A model generated the notes under the pieces. It made no database searches and was not told the DNA's origin. It saw only the letters and a program-made list of their open reading frames with translations. Shown here piece by piece: positions 41,843 through 51,246 of a DNA stretch of 64,000 nucleotides. The translations under genes were made by a program, and so were the position numbers. Source of the DNA: a virus; the IMG/VR virus record IMGVR_UViG_3300033146_002768, positions 98,305 to 162,304 of that record; one strand, given 5' to 3'. How positions within the stretch are numbered: the first letter of the stretch is position 1; each line of letters begins with the position of its first letter.

Positions 41843-42187
41843 CTATAACCTTGATAGTTTAGTTTTCAGTTTATTGATCTCTTTAGTTAATTTAACAACT
41901 TCTTTATTAATCTTACTTATACATTTTGGTATATTTGTTGACCATTTTTGACAAGTAGTTTTGAATTTTTTAACTTCGATTATTGTTTTTCGTAATGCAT
42001 TAATCTTATATTTTATGAAACATTTTTTTCTATCAACACCTAATTTTCCTAAACAGTGTTTAGCAATTTTTTTATGTTCCATATATTTTTTATAAATTTT
42101 ACTTGCTAAAATAATAACAGGAAGAACGACAAATTCATTTAACTCCTCAGTATTTTCTTGTAAGTAATCTAAATATCTATTTATCAT
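41843..42187 (-). CDS. Basic protein with T4-like capsid-targeting N-terminus (114 aa)
   Basis: MINRYLDYLQE ends in LQE at residues 9-11. It is followed by a hydrophobic helix (FVVLPVIILASKIYKKY), a Lys/Cys-rich part and a C-terminal coiled coil (KINKEVVKLTKEINKLKTKL). Weak ribosome binding site (AAGAG). Confidence 0.6.
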   Translation of the reverse strand: MINRYLDYLQENTEELNEFVVLPVIILASKIYKKYMEHKKIAKHCLGKLGVDRKKCFIKYKINALRKTIIEVKKFKTTCQKWSTNIPKCISKINKEVVKLTKEINKLKTKLSRL

Positions 42188-42189
42188 AA

Positions 42190-43176
42190 TTAACTCTTAT
42201 TATAATGTTCGTAAGGGTTTGGTTGATCTATTCCTAATAGTTTTCTTAAAGTTAATGAAATACCTTTATCTCCATCACCACCTAATTCAATAGCTTTGTC
42301 CATCATAATTTTTTGCATCTTAGGATTTTTCATTCCTACAGATTCCATTAACATGATAGGGTCATCTGGATTAGTATGTATAACTTCTTCAACCTTTCCT
42401 GTAGTTCTAGGTATTGAAGTTCTAGGTTTAGTTCCATTTTTTAATTGATTTACTTTATCCATTATATCAGCCATACCTGTACCAAATCTTCTTTCTGTAA
42501 CAGGTTTAATTACTGGAGCAGCTTTAGGTTTAGATATAACCTTTTTTCCTTCTGTTAGACTTTTAACTCTTTTAACTAAAGAATTAACTTGTTTGAATTT
42601 ATTTTTTATTTTTTGCTCAACTAATTGTTGTCTTGTTAATGGAGATTGTTTAATATTTTTAGGTTTTAATTTAACCTCTTTAGATTCTGAAAGTGGTTCG
42701 GGATTTATAATTTCTTTTGGTTTTTGAGTTGTTACATATCCTCTTTCTTCAAGTTTTTCAAACAACATTTCTAATATTGCTTCTTTGTCTAAATTATTAG
42801 ACACTGGTTTGGAAGGTTTTAATTCAGCAACAATATCTTTTTTTCTATGTTTAGCTTCAACTCGTAAATTTTTAGCTTCAATTTTAACAGGGGTTGCTAA
42901 TTCAAACTGTCCTCCCCACGGATTAATATAAAAACCATTTCCAAAAATATCTAGTTTACACTCTACTATATCACCATCTTTCATACCTCTTGCAACTATT
43001 TCTTCTAAAGGAGGAACTTCTACAGATACTAAATCTTTTTGAATTTTAACAGGGATACCATACTCAACATCTTCGATTATAAATTTTAATGAACCCTCTA
43101 GTTCATCATAATTTACACCTTCGATAGAAACCTCAAATTGTAAGTTTCTAATCTCATCTGTATTTAGTTTTAACAT
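42190..43176 (-). CDS. Unrecognised late protein (328 aa)
   Basis: N-terminal ~110 residues are beta-rich (FIIEDVEYGIPVKIQKDLVS, GNGFYINPWGGQFEL). The middle is Lys/Pro-rich and probably extended (KAAPVIKPVTERRFG). The C-terminal ~60 residues look like a compact helical domain (GDKGISLTLRKLLGI). Position before fibre genes suggests a virion or assembly protein. No family I can name. Confidence 0.6.
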   Translation of the reverse strand: MLKLNTDEIRNLQFEVSIEGVNYDELEGSLKFIIEDVEYGIPVKIQKDLVSVEVPPLEEIVARGMKDGDIVECKLDIFGNGFYINPWGGQFELATPVKIEAKNLRVEAKHRKKDIVAELKPSKPVSNNLDKEAILEMLFEKLEERGYVTTQKPKEIINPEPLSESKEVKLKPKNIKQSPLTRQQLVEQKIKNKFKQVNSLVKRVKSLTEGKKVISKPKAAPVIKPVTERRFGTGMADIMDKVNQLKNGTKPRTSIPRTTGKVEEVIHTNPDDPIMLMESVGMKNPKMQKIMMDKAIELGGDGDKGISLTLRKLLGIDQPNPYEHYNKS

Positions 43177-43179
43177 AGT

Positions 43180-43401
43180 TTAATCCTTTTGGTCGACAAT
43201 TATTTTTACTGTCTTTACTTTAATATTATGTTCCGTTAATGGCTCTTTGCTAATTCCTTCTATATTTACATCAAGAACTCTTATTAATGGTTTTGGAACT
43301 TCATCTTCTCTTCTTGCCCATCCCGCTCCGCCACTTCCGTTCCCACCACCAACTTGAGTTGGATGAATAAAACCTTTAGTTACTAATGAAATTCCAGACA
43401 T
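43180..43401 (-). CDS. Small Gly-rich structural-region protein (73 aa)
   Basis: Gly-rich N-terminal part (PTQVGGGNGSGGAGWARRED) then a beta-like tail (IKVKTVKIIVDQ). TAATG overlap with the upstream gene. Function unknown. Confidence 0.55.
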   Translation of the reverse strand: MSGISLVTKGFIHPTQVGGGNGSGGAGWARREDEVPKPLIRVLDVNIEGISKEPLTEHNIKVKTVKIIVDQKD

Positions 43402-43916
43402 TATAGTTTCTCCATTTTATAATCAATCATTTCAATATCGTTATAATTTGCAGTCATTACGTATGTTTCAATTATATTATTATCTGTCCCAACTGAAGTA
43501 TTATCAGAGTATATTCTAACTCTTGATGATGTTAAATTATGATTAGAATCATATATAGTTTGGTCAACAGAAAAGTTCTCTTGAACTAAACCAAGAACTT
43601 TTTGGAGCATTAATGCAATACTATCAAAATCATTTGAGAAAACCTGAATTGTATTAGATTTGCCCCAAGGAAAGTATACTGGATGATAAACTACAAGCAT
43701 CCAAGTACCTACCTGATTCGGAGTAAATGAAATTCTATAATGTCCATAACCAAGTTCTATAAAGGTAGAAGATGTTGAATCAAAAACTTCACTGTCGGAA
43801 GGGTTAAATAAATGAGCACTAAACTCATCTAATGGAATATTATCTACTAGATTATTTGAAATATCTAATACTGAAAATTCCTCTTTAACAACTTCTGCTA
43901 GTTTGCCAAGAATCAT
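43401..43916 (-). CDS. Structural-region protein with Ig-like beta fold (171 aa)
   Basis: Strand pattern and the FIELGYGHYRISFTPNQVG segment resemble Ig-like or carboxypeptidase-regulatory-type modules of phage tail proteins. The C-terminus repeats a beta hairpin (VRIYSDNTSVG, ETYVMTANYND). Very compact operon context. Assigned by pattern only. Confidence 0.55.
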   Translation of the reverse strand: MILGKLAEVVKEEFSVLDISNNLVDNIPLDEFSAHLFNPSDSEVFDSTSSTFIELGYGHYRISFTPNQVGTWMLVVYHPVYFPWGKSNTIQVFSNDFDSIALMLQKVLGLVQENFSVDQTIYDSNHNLTSSRVRIYSDNTSVGTDNNIIETYVMTANYNDIEMIDYKMEKL

Positions 43917-43918
43917 TA

Positions 43919-44488
43919 TTATTTTCCTTTTTGATAATTAATTGTAAACAAAGATTTATCTAAAGTTAAATAATCATCAGGCATTATATAGTTTTCTTTT
44001 TTTCTATTCATTTTAGGTTTATCAAAAAAGTAATCAATCACCTCTGTGCATGAAAATCTAGTTGAGTCACTAAAATCAAAACTAAAATCATATTCAACGC
44101 CTTTAACATATAAATCTCTAGCCTTCTTTATTGCAGCCTTTGATATTTGTTCTTCATTACAATGGATGATTGCCACGTCATCACAGCGACAAAAGGTTAA
44201 GATATCTTGTTTATCTATTCCATCTCCTAACATATGAATAACTTTATTATTTCCCATATAGATTGCGGCATGCGTATAGTAACCAGGAATCATTAGACCA
44301 CTTAGATAATGATTATATCGTCTTAATAAAATATCTCCGGGTTGAATAATATTTATTATATCTCTTACATCTTCGCCTTTCATTTCATAAGCAGTATGCC
44401 CAAACATAATAAATGAAGGGTATTTAAATACTTGAATATTTCCGAACCATTTAATAGCTGCTTTTTTAATTTTATAAAATACACTCAT
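43919..44488 (-). CDS. YiiX/NlpC-P60-type permuted papain-like peptidase (189 aa)
   Basis: Typical order of the permuted NlpC/P60 group: PGDILLRR near residue 50, YTHAAIYMGNNKVIHM with the catalytic His, an Asp/Glu-rich middle, and FSCTEVIDYF with the catalytic Cys. These enzymes cut amide or ester bonds in peptidoglycan peptides, lipoproteins or lipids. In a tail operon it may act on the cell wall during entry or release (inference). ATG after AAGGAG. Confidence 0.78.
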   Translation of the reverse strand: MSVFYKIKKAAIKWFGNIQVFKYPSFIMFGHTAYEMKGEDVRDIINIIQPGDILLRRYNHYLSGLMIPGYYTHAAIYMGNNKVIHMLGDGIDKQDILTFCRCDDVAIIHCNEEQISKAAIKKARDLYVKGVEYDFSFDFSDSTRFSCTEVIDYFFDKPKMNRKKENYIMPDDYLTLDKSLFTINYQKGK

Positions 44489-44498
44489 ATTAAACTCC

Positions 44499-45464
44499 TT
44501 ATACTGATTTTTCTCTATGTAAACACATTAAACAAGCAACTGCCCATTTATGGTCATCAACATTACTATTTGTATCAGCTATCATTTTCAATCTCATACC
44601 ATGACCTAATCTATCAGTATCAGATGAGTTTAAACAAATAAACCCACTTCCCAATAATGGCATATGATTTAAAAATCTTGAAAAAACAATTTCAACTGAA
44701 AACATATTATAGTTTCCATTAGCGTATGGTGCTGGAGTTATATTTTCATATAACTTAGTTGTTGAATTATAATCAGCATTCCAAAATGCTGTAGGTGCTT
44801 CATTTAAATCATTATTAGGCATAAATATTAAACCATTATTTGGTTCAGTTATATCATCTACTAAATCAATTATGCCATCACCAGCTGCTGGTATAACCAT
44901 GTATCCACCATACAAATTATAATTAGTATTAGTACCAGAAACTATATTAGTAACTCTTGGTACAATTTCAACAGTTAATGAATCCATCTCACAATCTTTC
45001 CATGTCAAATAACCTTCATGTAACCAAGTTTCATTATTAACTATATTAAAATCAATATATTGTGATTCAGGATCACCTTCATTTAAATCATGTTGAATAT
45101 CAAATGGGATGCCGCCACCTACTGTATGAACATTTGAGGTATCATCACCTACTCCAGTCCACATTATTCTTAAACCTAATTTTCTAGATGTTTGATGTAC
45201 TCTTTGTTTTCCTGATATATCAGTAATAGCAGAAATAGTATGTTCTGTTATATGTCTAATACCATTTGATTTAGTTAAATCTTTATCACCATCATTAACA
45301 GTTAAGATATCTAAAGCAATTTTATTTACAACATTATCTGATTTTGCTAATTCTATATTATTACAAAAATCAATAGTATTAATAGATTCATCTGGAGGAA
45401 TTGTTATTCCTAAATCATCAATAGTTACAATTGTGTTAGTATTATTTTTAAGATATATAGTCAT
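44499..45464 (-). CDS. Fibre-like structural protein with shared N-terminal domain (321 aa)
   Basis: Residues 1-75 (VTIDDLGITIPPDESI, DKDLTKSNGIRHI) match the N-termini of the genes at 45801 and 47961, suggesting a common virion-attachment domain. The rest is beta-rich (YNLYGGYMVIPAAGDGI). It ends in CLMCLHRE. No receptor-binding motif recognised. Confidence 0.7.
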   Translation of the reverse strand: MTIYLKNNTNTIVTIDDLGITIPPDESINTIDFCNNIELAKSDNVVNKIALDILTVNDGDKDLTKSNGIRHITEHTISAITDISGKQRVHQTSRKLGLRIMWTGVGDDTSNVHTVGGGIPFDIQHDLNEGDPESQYIDFNIVNNETWLHEGYLTWKDCEMDSLTVEIVPRVTNIVSGTNTNYNLYGGYMVIPAAGDGIIDLVDDITEPNNGLIFMPNNDLNEAPTAFWNADYNSTTKLYENITPAPYANGNYNMFSVEIVFSRFLNHMPLLGSGFICLNSSDTDRLGHGMRLKMIADTNSNVDDHKWAVACLMCLHREKSV

Positions 45465-45466
45465 TA

Positions 45467-45799
45467 TTACTCCTTACTATCATCAGTATCAATAGAACCA
45501 GAATATGTATTCATAGTTTTTAACCATTCGTAGCTTTGAGAAATCATATTATTATCAACATTATTTAATATAGAAAGAGAAAAAAATAATGAGAAATTAG
45601 GGTCAGTACATTTATAAATAAATTTAGCTACTTCAGGTTTTCCATCTAATCTTGCCTGTTGATCTTTAAATATATTTACTTCAATTTTTGCATAACTATT
45701 ATCACCAGCTTTATTATAAAATTTAAATGTTTCTATTTTAATATAAGCCTCAGATAAAATTATACCATTTTCCAATTCTATTTGTTTTATTAAAGCCAT
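45467..45799 (-). CDS. Unrecognised structural-region protein (110 aa)
   Basis: Beta-like (IILSEAYIKIETFKFYNKAG), with two C-terminal helices. It sits between two fibre genes with 1-2-base spacing, so probably an accessory such as a fibre assembly factor (inference). Confidence 0.55.
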   Translation of the reverse strand: MALIKQIELENGIILSEAYIKIETFKFYNKAGDNSYAKIEVNIFKDQQARLDGKPEVAKFIYKCTDPNFSLFFSLSILNNVDNNMISQSYEWLKTMNTYSGSIDTDDSKE

Positions 45800-45800
45800 T

Positions 45801-47957
45801 TTAATCCTCTCTTATTAATTCTAATATTAACCAACATTCGTCTGTTATTGAATATGCATTACCTGACGAACCTTCTCTTACATTCATTAATTCAATATAT
45901 ATTCCAGAATCTAAATGAATTATTGTTTCAATTGAATTAGTTGCTTTATCATCAGTACTATTTCTTGAATAAGCATAACAGCTAGTTAAAATTAAATTAT
46001 TACTTCCATTAGATCTTATATATGAATGAACATTTCTTCTATTTGATTCTCCATCATAATTTACAACATATGTTAGTTTATAATATCCACTTTTAGAAGT
46101 ATATATTCTTGAATTATTTGTTGTTTTATTATGTGTAAAGATACTATCAACAATTTGTTGTTCATTAAAAGGTAATGCAACTGGCGTAGAATTATTTACA
46201 TTTATAGAATTTGAATGATGATATACAGAACATAAATTTTTAGATGCAATATTAACATTTACTTTTGATCCAGAACTTGTATCAACTTCTACATCACCTT
46301 CAAAGTTAATAATAGCAACATTAGTCATAATAGTACTATCATCTTTCTGTACTGTTACAAAATTTCCATCATCACCATCATTACCTTGTATACCTTGAGG
46401 TCCGCTTAAATTACCTATACTACTCCATGAACCAGATATTTTTTTAAATATTTCACCACTTGTTGTATTTAAATAATGATCATCGTTTTCATATAAACCA
46501 CTAGTTGGATCTATAGAACCTGAAAACCAACCATGACCATCATTCCCATCATTACCTGCAACACCAGTAAATTGTCCAAAATCATACCAAGAAGAACCAT
46601 CATACATTAATATATGTCCTGTCATATCTCCAGTAATACTAGATGGTAAATTCTGATTAGATCTATTATCATCAACAACTACTATAAAATAAACATCAGA
46701 TGAAGAAGCTCCAGAATTATCTTGTATATCAGTAACCTTAGCTTCATCTAAATCATTATATTCATCTATTGAAAATGATTCACCTCTTGGTCCTGTTGCA
46801 CCAATTGAACCAGTATCACCTTTTGCTCCTTGAAGTTTTGTTATAGTTACATGCGATAATTCTATATGTGTATTTGAAGATTCACCTTTTACTTGAACAG
46901 TAATAAAATCATTATCATTTTCTATATGAACTATTGTGTTATTATAAATTCCACCTTCATCACTTGAAGAAGGATCATTATATGAATAACTACCATCAAC
47001 TTCATCAATATTATTTATTAATATTTTAGTTTCAACTTTTCCATCATCAAGTACTAAATTATTTGTTACTAAATAATATCCACTTTCTTTACATATAATT
47101 CTGTCATTATTAGAATTATCATGTTCTAAAATATTAGAATGACTTTCAATATCAGTATAAATATATGGAATATTAGACCATGATGTTCCAGTATAAATAT
47201 GATCATCAGATCTTATTTCAGCACCTGTTGATCCAGCTTCACCACTATCTCCTTTAACACCATCCATTTTAAATATATTTAAAACAAAATCTGCATAAGC
47301 AGTTATTGGAGTAGAACCAGATGCTACTTGAAGTGTTATATAGTCACCATCATTTAAAGATATTGAAAGTGAAGTATCTTGTTGATGAGTTTCATTTTTA
47401 TATAAATTTTGTAAAACATATGAACCATCTGCAATATAATCATCATTTACTCTTATTCTTGATAAACAATCTCTGGTAGCATTGAATGATCTAGCTGTGA
47501 ATGAATAAGATATAAAATAAACACCATTCGATTTAATTAATATTCTATCTGTATTAGTATTATCATGCTCTATAACAATTGAATTATTTTCTAAATTAGT
47601 TAAATTAAAAGTAACATCTTGCCAAGATGTGGATAAAGAAATATCAGTAGTTCTTCTAACTTGTATAGCAGATAAATCACTTCCTACACCTGACCCTCCA
47701 CCATCTTCAAAGGAATCTTCATAAACAGTTTGATGATAAATATGTAACAAACTATTGGATTTTGATAAATCAGAAGTTCCATCATTAATAATAAAAGTAT
47801 CATTATTAACTAAATCTTTTAAATCATTAGAACCACTTATATCTTCAAATTCAAAAAGTTCTGATAAAATTAATTGATCATTTCCAAGAACTTCAATACC
47901 AAGGTCTTCTATAAAAATAGAAGACCCTGTAATATTTTTAACAATGACTGTTGCCAT
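45801..47957 (-). CDS. Tail fibre with collagen-like and C1q-like modules (718 aa)
   Basis: Shared N-terminal domain (VIVKNITGSSIFIEDLGIEV, then SDLSKSNSLLHI). Then three modules resembling C1q/TNF-type beta-sandwiches, each with RILIKSNGVYFISYSF, RIICKESGYYLVTNNL or SRIYTSKSGYYKLTYVV. They are separated by short collagen-like Gly-X-Y runs (GVKGDSGEAGSTGAE, GAKGDTGSIGATGPRG, GPQGIQGNDGDDG). This architecture is typical of trimeric phage fibres. ATG after GGAGATT. Confidence 0.82.
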   Translation of the reverse strand: MATVIVKNITGSSIFIEDLGIEVLGNDQLILSELFEFEDISGSNDLKDLVNNDTFIINDGTSDLSKSNSLLHIYHQTVYEDSFEDGGGSGVGSDLSAIQVRRTTDISLSTSWQDVTFNLTNLENNSIVIEHDNTNTDRILIKSNGVYFISYSFTARSFNATRDCLSRIRVNDDYIADGSYVLQNLYKNETHQQDTSLSISLNDGDYITLQVASGSTPITAYADFVLNIFKMDGVKGDSGEAGSTGAEIRSDDHIYTGTSWSNIPYIYTDIESHSNILEHDNSNNDRIICKESGYYLVTNNLVLDDGKVETKILINNIDEVDGSYSYNDPSSSDEGGIYNNTIVHIENDNDFITVQVKGESSNTHIELSHVTITKLQGAKGDTGSIGATGPRGESFSIDEYNDLDEAKVTDIQDNSGASSSDVYFIVVVDDNRSNQNLPSSITGDMTGHILMYDGSSWYDFGQFTGVAGNDGNDGHGWFSGSIDPTSGLYENDDHYLNTTSGEIFKKISGSWSSIGNLSGPQGIQGNDGDDGNFVTVQKDDSTIMTNVAIINFEGDVEVDTSSGSKVNVNIASKNLCSVYHHSNSINVNNSTPVALPFNEQQIVDSIFTHNKTTNNSRIYTSKSGYYKLTYVVNYDGESNRRNVHSYIRSNGSNNLILTSCYAYSRNSTDDKATNSIETIIHLDSGIYIELMNVREGSSGNAYSITDECWLILELIRED

Positions 47958-47960
47958 TTA

Positions 47961-49403
47961 TTATAATCTCCATGCAATTTCAATAACAATAATTGGATCA
48001 TTAACTGCTGTTGTAGCACCAATTTGACATTGAATATAATCACCACTATTTAAATCAGTATTTTTAGAAATATCTTCATTACCTATTGCTGCGGTTATAG
48101 TAAGATTTTCAATATTAGTTGCAGTATCATTTCTTCTAACATTAAATGTACATGTTCCAGAAGCATCTATTTGTCCAGCCATTGAAACAATAGTTGCTGC
48201 TCTTGCTAATCTAAGACCAGAATTATTTGAAACTAATCTAGAACCATAAAAACCTAAATATTGATTTCTTGAATTTCCTCTTCTACCGAATACTAAAAAC
48301 TGTCTTTGAACAGATAGCCATTTTGATCTATTAGAATCATAAATACAAAGTATACCGTCTTTAATATCTAGTTGACCATCAGATAAACCTGTAGTTGGTA
48401 AATTAGATTTTGGAACAATCTCAAATGAAGCTCCAGTAGATGCGCCTCTATCAATTTTAACAGAACCATCTGTTGCATTAATAAGTCTACCAGCACCAGC
48501 ACCACCTTGATCATATGCACCATCTAATGTTGTATTTCCAATATCATCTTGTAAATCACCAATAGCTGTATCAATTGCATCAACCACATTTTCTAGATCA
48601 GTTGGTGTTCCAGGTATATTAGCATATGTACCTTCAATATCTATTTCAGAACCATCATGTTTACTAGATCCACCATCAAAATGAGAAGCAAAATCAACAT
48701 CACCAATTTTAAACCATTTACTTGCTGTTGTATCATAAACATATTGTGCTGGATTTCCATCACCATCATCATTAACCATAACAGCATCATTATCAGTTGA
48801 TACACCCTCATCTGTCCATGTTTCTGTTCCTAATGTAAATGTATGAATATCTTCTGTACCATCAGCTAAATTAATAACTTTTTTACCATCAGCTATAGCA
48901 CCAAGATCAACCCATGTTGTTCCATTATATTTATAAAGTTTATCTGGACTATCATCTGTATCAATACACATATCATCAGATACAGGAGTAGCAGGTTTAC
49001 CAGAACCAATAGTAGTAACTCTTGCTAATACAGGAGACCCCCAATTTACAGATCCAAATGATGGAGCATTTACAACATTTGTCCAATCAACTTCTGCACC
49101 ACTAGAAGGTGTTGTTAATTCAGATTTAGAATAATAATCAGTTTCAAGATCATATAAATTTTCTAAACTAAGAAATTTAACACCATTTGCTGGAGATAAA
49201 TAAGTTCCTGGATTTTCAGGATCATCAACTCTTAAATCAGCAGAAGCAACTAAAGCTCTAAGATCATCTGATCCAGCTATTTCTTCATAATCAAATTGAT
49301 TACTAAAAACAATTGAATCTCCATTAGCCATTTCTACACCAAGATCTTCAATTGTTTGAATTGATCCTGAATTATTATTTATTAAAACTGTCCACATTGC
49401 CAT
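47961..49403 (-). CDS. Fibre-like structural protein with shared N-terminal domain (480 aa)
   Basis: Residues 1-80 (TVLINNNSGSIQTIEDLGVE, then YLSPANGVKFLSL) match the two other anchors. The centre has a short repeat-like fibre part (DLENVVDAIDTAIGDLQDDI). The C-terminal ~130 residues (DGILCIYDSNRSKWLSVQR) are homologous to the whole 156-aa protein encoded just upstream at 49426. ATG follows GGAGG. Confidence 0.75.
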   Translation of the reverse strand: MAMWTVLINNNSGSIQTIEDLGVEMANGDSIVFSNQFDYEEIAGSDDLRALVASADLRVDDPENPGTYLSPANGVKFLSLENLYDLETDYYSKSELTTPSSGAEVDWTNVVNAPSFGSVNWGSPVLARVTTIGSGKPATPVSDDMCIDTDDSPDKLYKYNGTTWVDLGAIADGKKVINLADGTEDIHTFTLGTETWTDEGVSTDNDAVMVNDDGDGNPAQYVYDTTASKWFKIGDVDFASHFDGGSSKHDGSEIDIEGTYANIPGTPTDLENVVDAIDTAIGDLQDDIGNTTLDGAYDQGGAGAGRLINATDGSVKIDRGASTGASFEIVPKSNLPTTGLSDGQLDIKDGILCIYDSNRSKWLSVQRQFLVFGRRGNSRNQYLGFYGSRLVSNNSGLRLARAATIVSMAGQIDASGTCTFNVRRNDTATNIENLTITAAIGNEDISKNTDLNSGDYIQCQIGATTAVNDPIIVIEIAWRL

Positions 49404-49425
49404 TTTTTAAATCCTCCTAATTAAA

Positions 49426-49896
49426 TTATCTACAAGCATATTCTATTAGTACTATTGGATAATCAACATTACCTGTTAATACTGATAAGAACAACTGTAT
49501 ATAATCACCTTTATTTATATCATAATTTAAATTATCTTCTATTATATTAGATCCACCAATTAAATTTACTGTATGTAAATTAGATGTTGAATTATTTATT
49601 CTTATATTGAATCTTGAATTTATAACAGTATTTTGTGTTTGTATTGAAATAGCCGTTATAGTAGAATTTCTTAAAACTTTATAACCATGTACATTTGAAT
49701 TAATTTTACTAGTTAATCTTAGCCATCTTTTTCCAGTTATATTTTTATGGTTAATACCAAAAGATAAATTCTCTCTAGTTACACTAAGAGTTTTACTTCT
49801 AGTACTATCTTCAAACAAAATAATTCCATCACTATTTTGTGTTAAATTAATACCAGTAGGAGAACTTGTATTTGGTCTTATAATATCTCTTAACAT
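49426..49896 (-). CDS. Stand-alone fibre C-terminal domain protein (156 aa)
   Basis: Parallels the C-terminus of the 480-aa fibre: SDGIILFEDSTRSKTLSVTR against DGILCIYDSNRSKWLSVQR, then a beta domain ending NKGDYIQLFLS and IVLIEYACR. It probably forms a fibre tip or decorates one (inference). Confidence 0.65.
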   Translation of the reverse strand: MLRDIIRPNTSSPTGINLTQNSDGIILFEDSTRSKTLSVTRENLSFGINHKNITGKRWLRLTSKINSNVHGYKVLRNSTITAISIQTQNTVINSRFNIRINNSTSNLHTVNLIGGSNIIEDNLNYDINKGDYIQLFLSVLTGNVDYPIVLIEYACR

Positions 49897-49906
49897 TTAT
49901 TATCCT

Positions 49907-50782
49907 TTATACAACATTTTTTAAAGCTTTTAAAGTAGTCTCATCTTTATCCAAAACATGTTTCCAATATGATCTAATTGAATCTATATCATCAGATGCA
50001 GAAACTTTTCTATTGTAAGGAATCCCAATACTAAATGTATATATTTGTCCATTTCTAATTCTTGAATTAAACCATTTAACATTTATAGTAGACCCAGTTC
50101 TAGTTACAATTTTATTAGTTACTTCTCTTAAAAACTTTTGATATTTTTCAGTATCATTAACTACATTTTTATGAACTATATCTAGTTTAGTAATATCTTT
50201 TTCTTTTAAGAATTGTTTCCAATTTAATCCAATCATATCTTCTTCTGAATTATATCCAAGATCTTTTCCTAATTTATAACTACATGATTTTACTTTCATA
50301 TCATCATCAAGTATTAACATATAAATATTAGTATAATCAAAAAGTTCTTTTAAACTCAACTGAAGTTTTGTTTGTTCTATTTTATGTCGTTTATAAGCTT
50401 TGGAAACTTTTAATAAAACTTTAATTCTGTTTACTAATTTATCTGTATTGAAAGGTTTTAGAATAAAATCATAAGTATATTCATATTTTTCAAAACATTC
50501 ATATTCATAGTTTTTTCCAGACATAAATAAATAAGGAATATTAAATTCATTTTTAAATAATTCATCGGCTATTTCATTTCCTTTTAATTCTGAATTTAAT
50601 TCTATATCAATAATAAATAAATTAGCTTCTGTAATTGCTGAATGCATCATCATATCATTACAACGATTAAAACTATAAATATCTACATTGGGAATTTTTT
50701 TTTCTATCATCTCTTTCAACATAGTAGTTATTTCTTTATTGTCGTCTAATATAAATATTACTTGTTTTATAACATCACTCAT
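49907..50782 (-). CDS. Response-regulator receiver plus PAS protein (291 aa)
   Basis: Residues 1-120 form a receiver domain with every key residue: acidic pair Asp13-Asp14 (IFILDDN), phospho-acceptor Asp59 (LFIIDIEL), switch Ser88 (FMSGK) and Lys109 (ILKPF). Residues about 145-260 resemble a PAS domain (IYMLILDDDMKVKSCSYKLG, GLNWKQFLKE). There is no DNA-binding or kinase output domain. A PAS-containing receiver could take phosphate from a host kinase and bind a partner. It lies among fibre and lysis genes, an unusual place. The function is not known. Confidence 0.82.
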   Translation of the reverse strand: MSDVIKQVIFILDDNKEITTMLKEMIEKKIPNVDIYSFNRCNDMMMHSAITEANLFIIDIELNSELKGNEIADELFKNEFNIPYLFMSGKNYEYECFEKYEYTYDFILKPFNTDKLVNRIKVLLKVSKAYKRHKIEQTKLQLSLKELFDYTNIYMLILDDDMKVKSCSYKLGKDLGYNSEEDMIGLNWKQFLKEKDITKLDIVHKNVVNDTEKYQKFLREVTNKIVTRTGSTINVKWFNSRIRNGQIYTFSIGIPYNRKVSASDDIDSIRSYWKHVLDKDETTLKALKNVV

Positions 50783-50811
50783 GATATACTCCTAATTTTT
50801 ATTCACTATAT

Positions 50812-51234
50812 TTATGAAACTCCTATATATTTTGCAACCGCATCTATAATATCACTTTTTGACCACATTTGTTCTAGAGCAGCAATGAGAGTGATAACAA
50901 TAACTATTAGACCACCTGAGATTCCGATTAAATGATATCTTAATTTACTATGTTCTTTAACATTATTAATACGACTTTCAGTTATAGATTTACTAATATC
51001 TGTAACTCCAGTATTACATAATGAATTATGATTAGTTAATGTTTTTATTAATGTTTCTAATTGTAAATTTACTTTTTGTTGTTCTACTGTAATATTCTTT
51101 AGATTATCAATTACTTTCTCTTGTTCTTTTACTAATACTTCCTGTCTATCATATAACTGAGTATTGTATTTGACATTATTCTCATAAGATTTCATCATTA
51201 AGAATACATCTTCTTTACTTAAAAGTTCTGCCAT
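50812..51234 (-). CDS. Coiled-coil protein with C-terminal membrane helix (140 aa)
   Basis: Long coiled coil (LVKEQEKVIDNLKNITVEQQ) and one C-terminal hydrophobic helix (LIGISGGLIVIVITLIAALE). Resembles small tail-anchored lysis or membrane-associated phage proteins; it directly follows the M15 endolysin gene in the operon, so a lysis role is plausible. Confidence 0.6.
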   Translation of the reverse strand: MAELLSKEDVFLMMKSYENNVKYNTQLYDRQEVLVKEQEKVIDNLKNITVEQQKVNLQLETLIKTLTNHNSLCNTGVTDISKSITESRINNVKEHSKLRYHLIGISGGLIVIVITLIAALEQMWSKSDIIDAVAKYIGVS

Positions 51235-51246
51235 GATAAAATTCCT

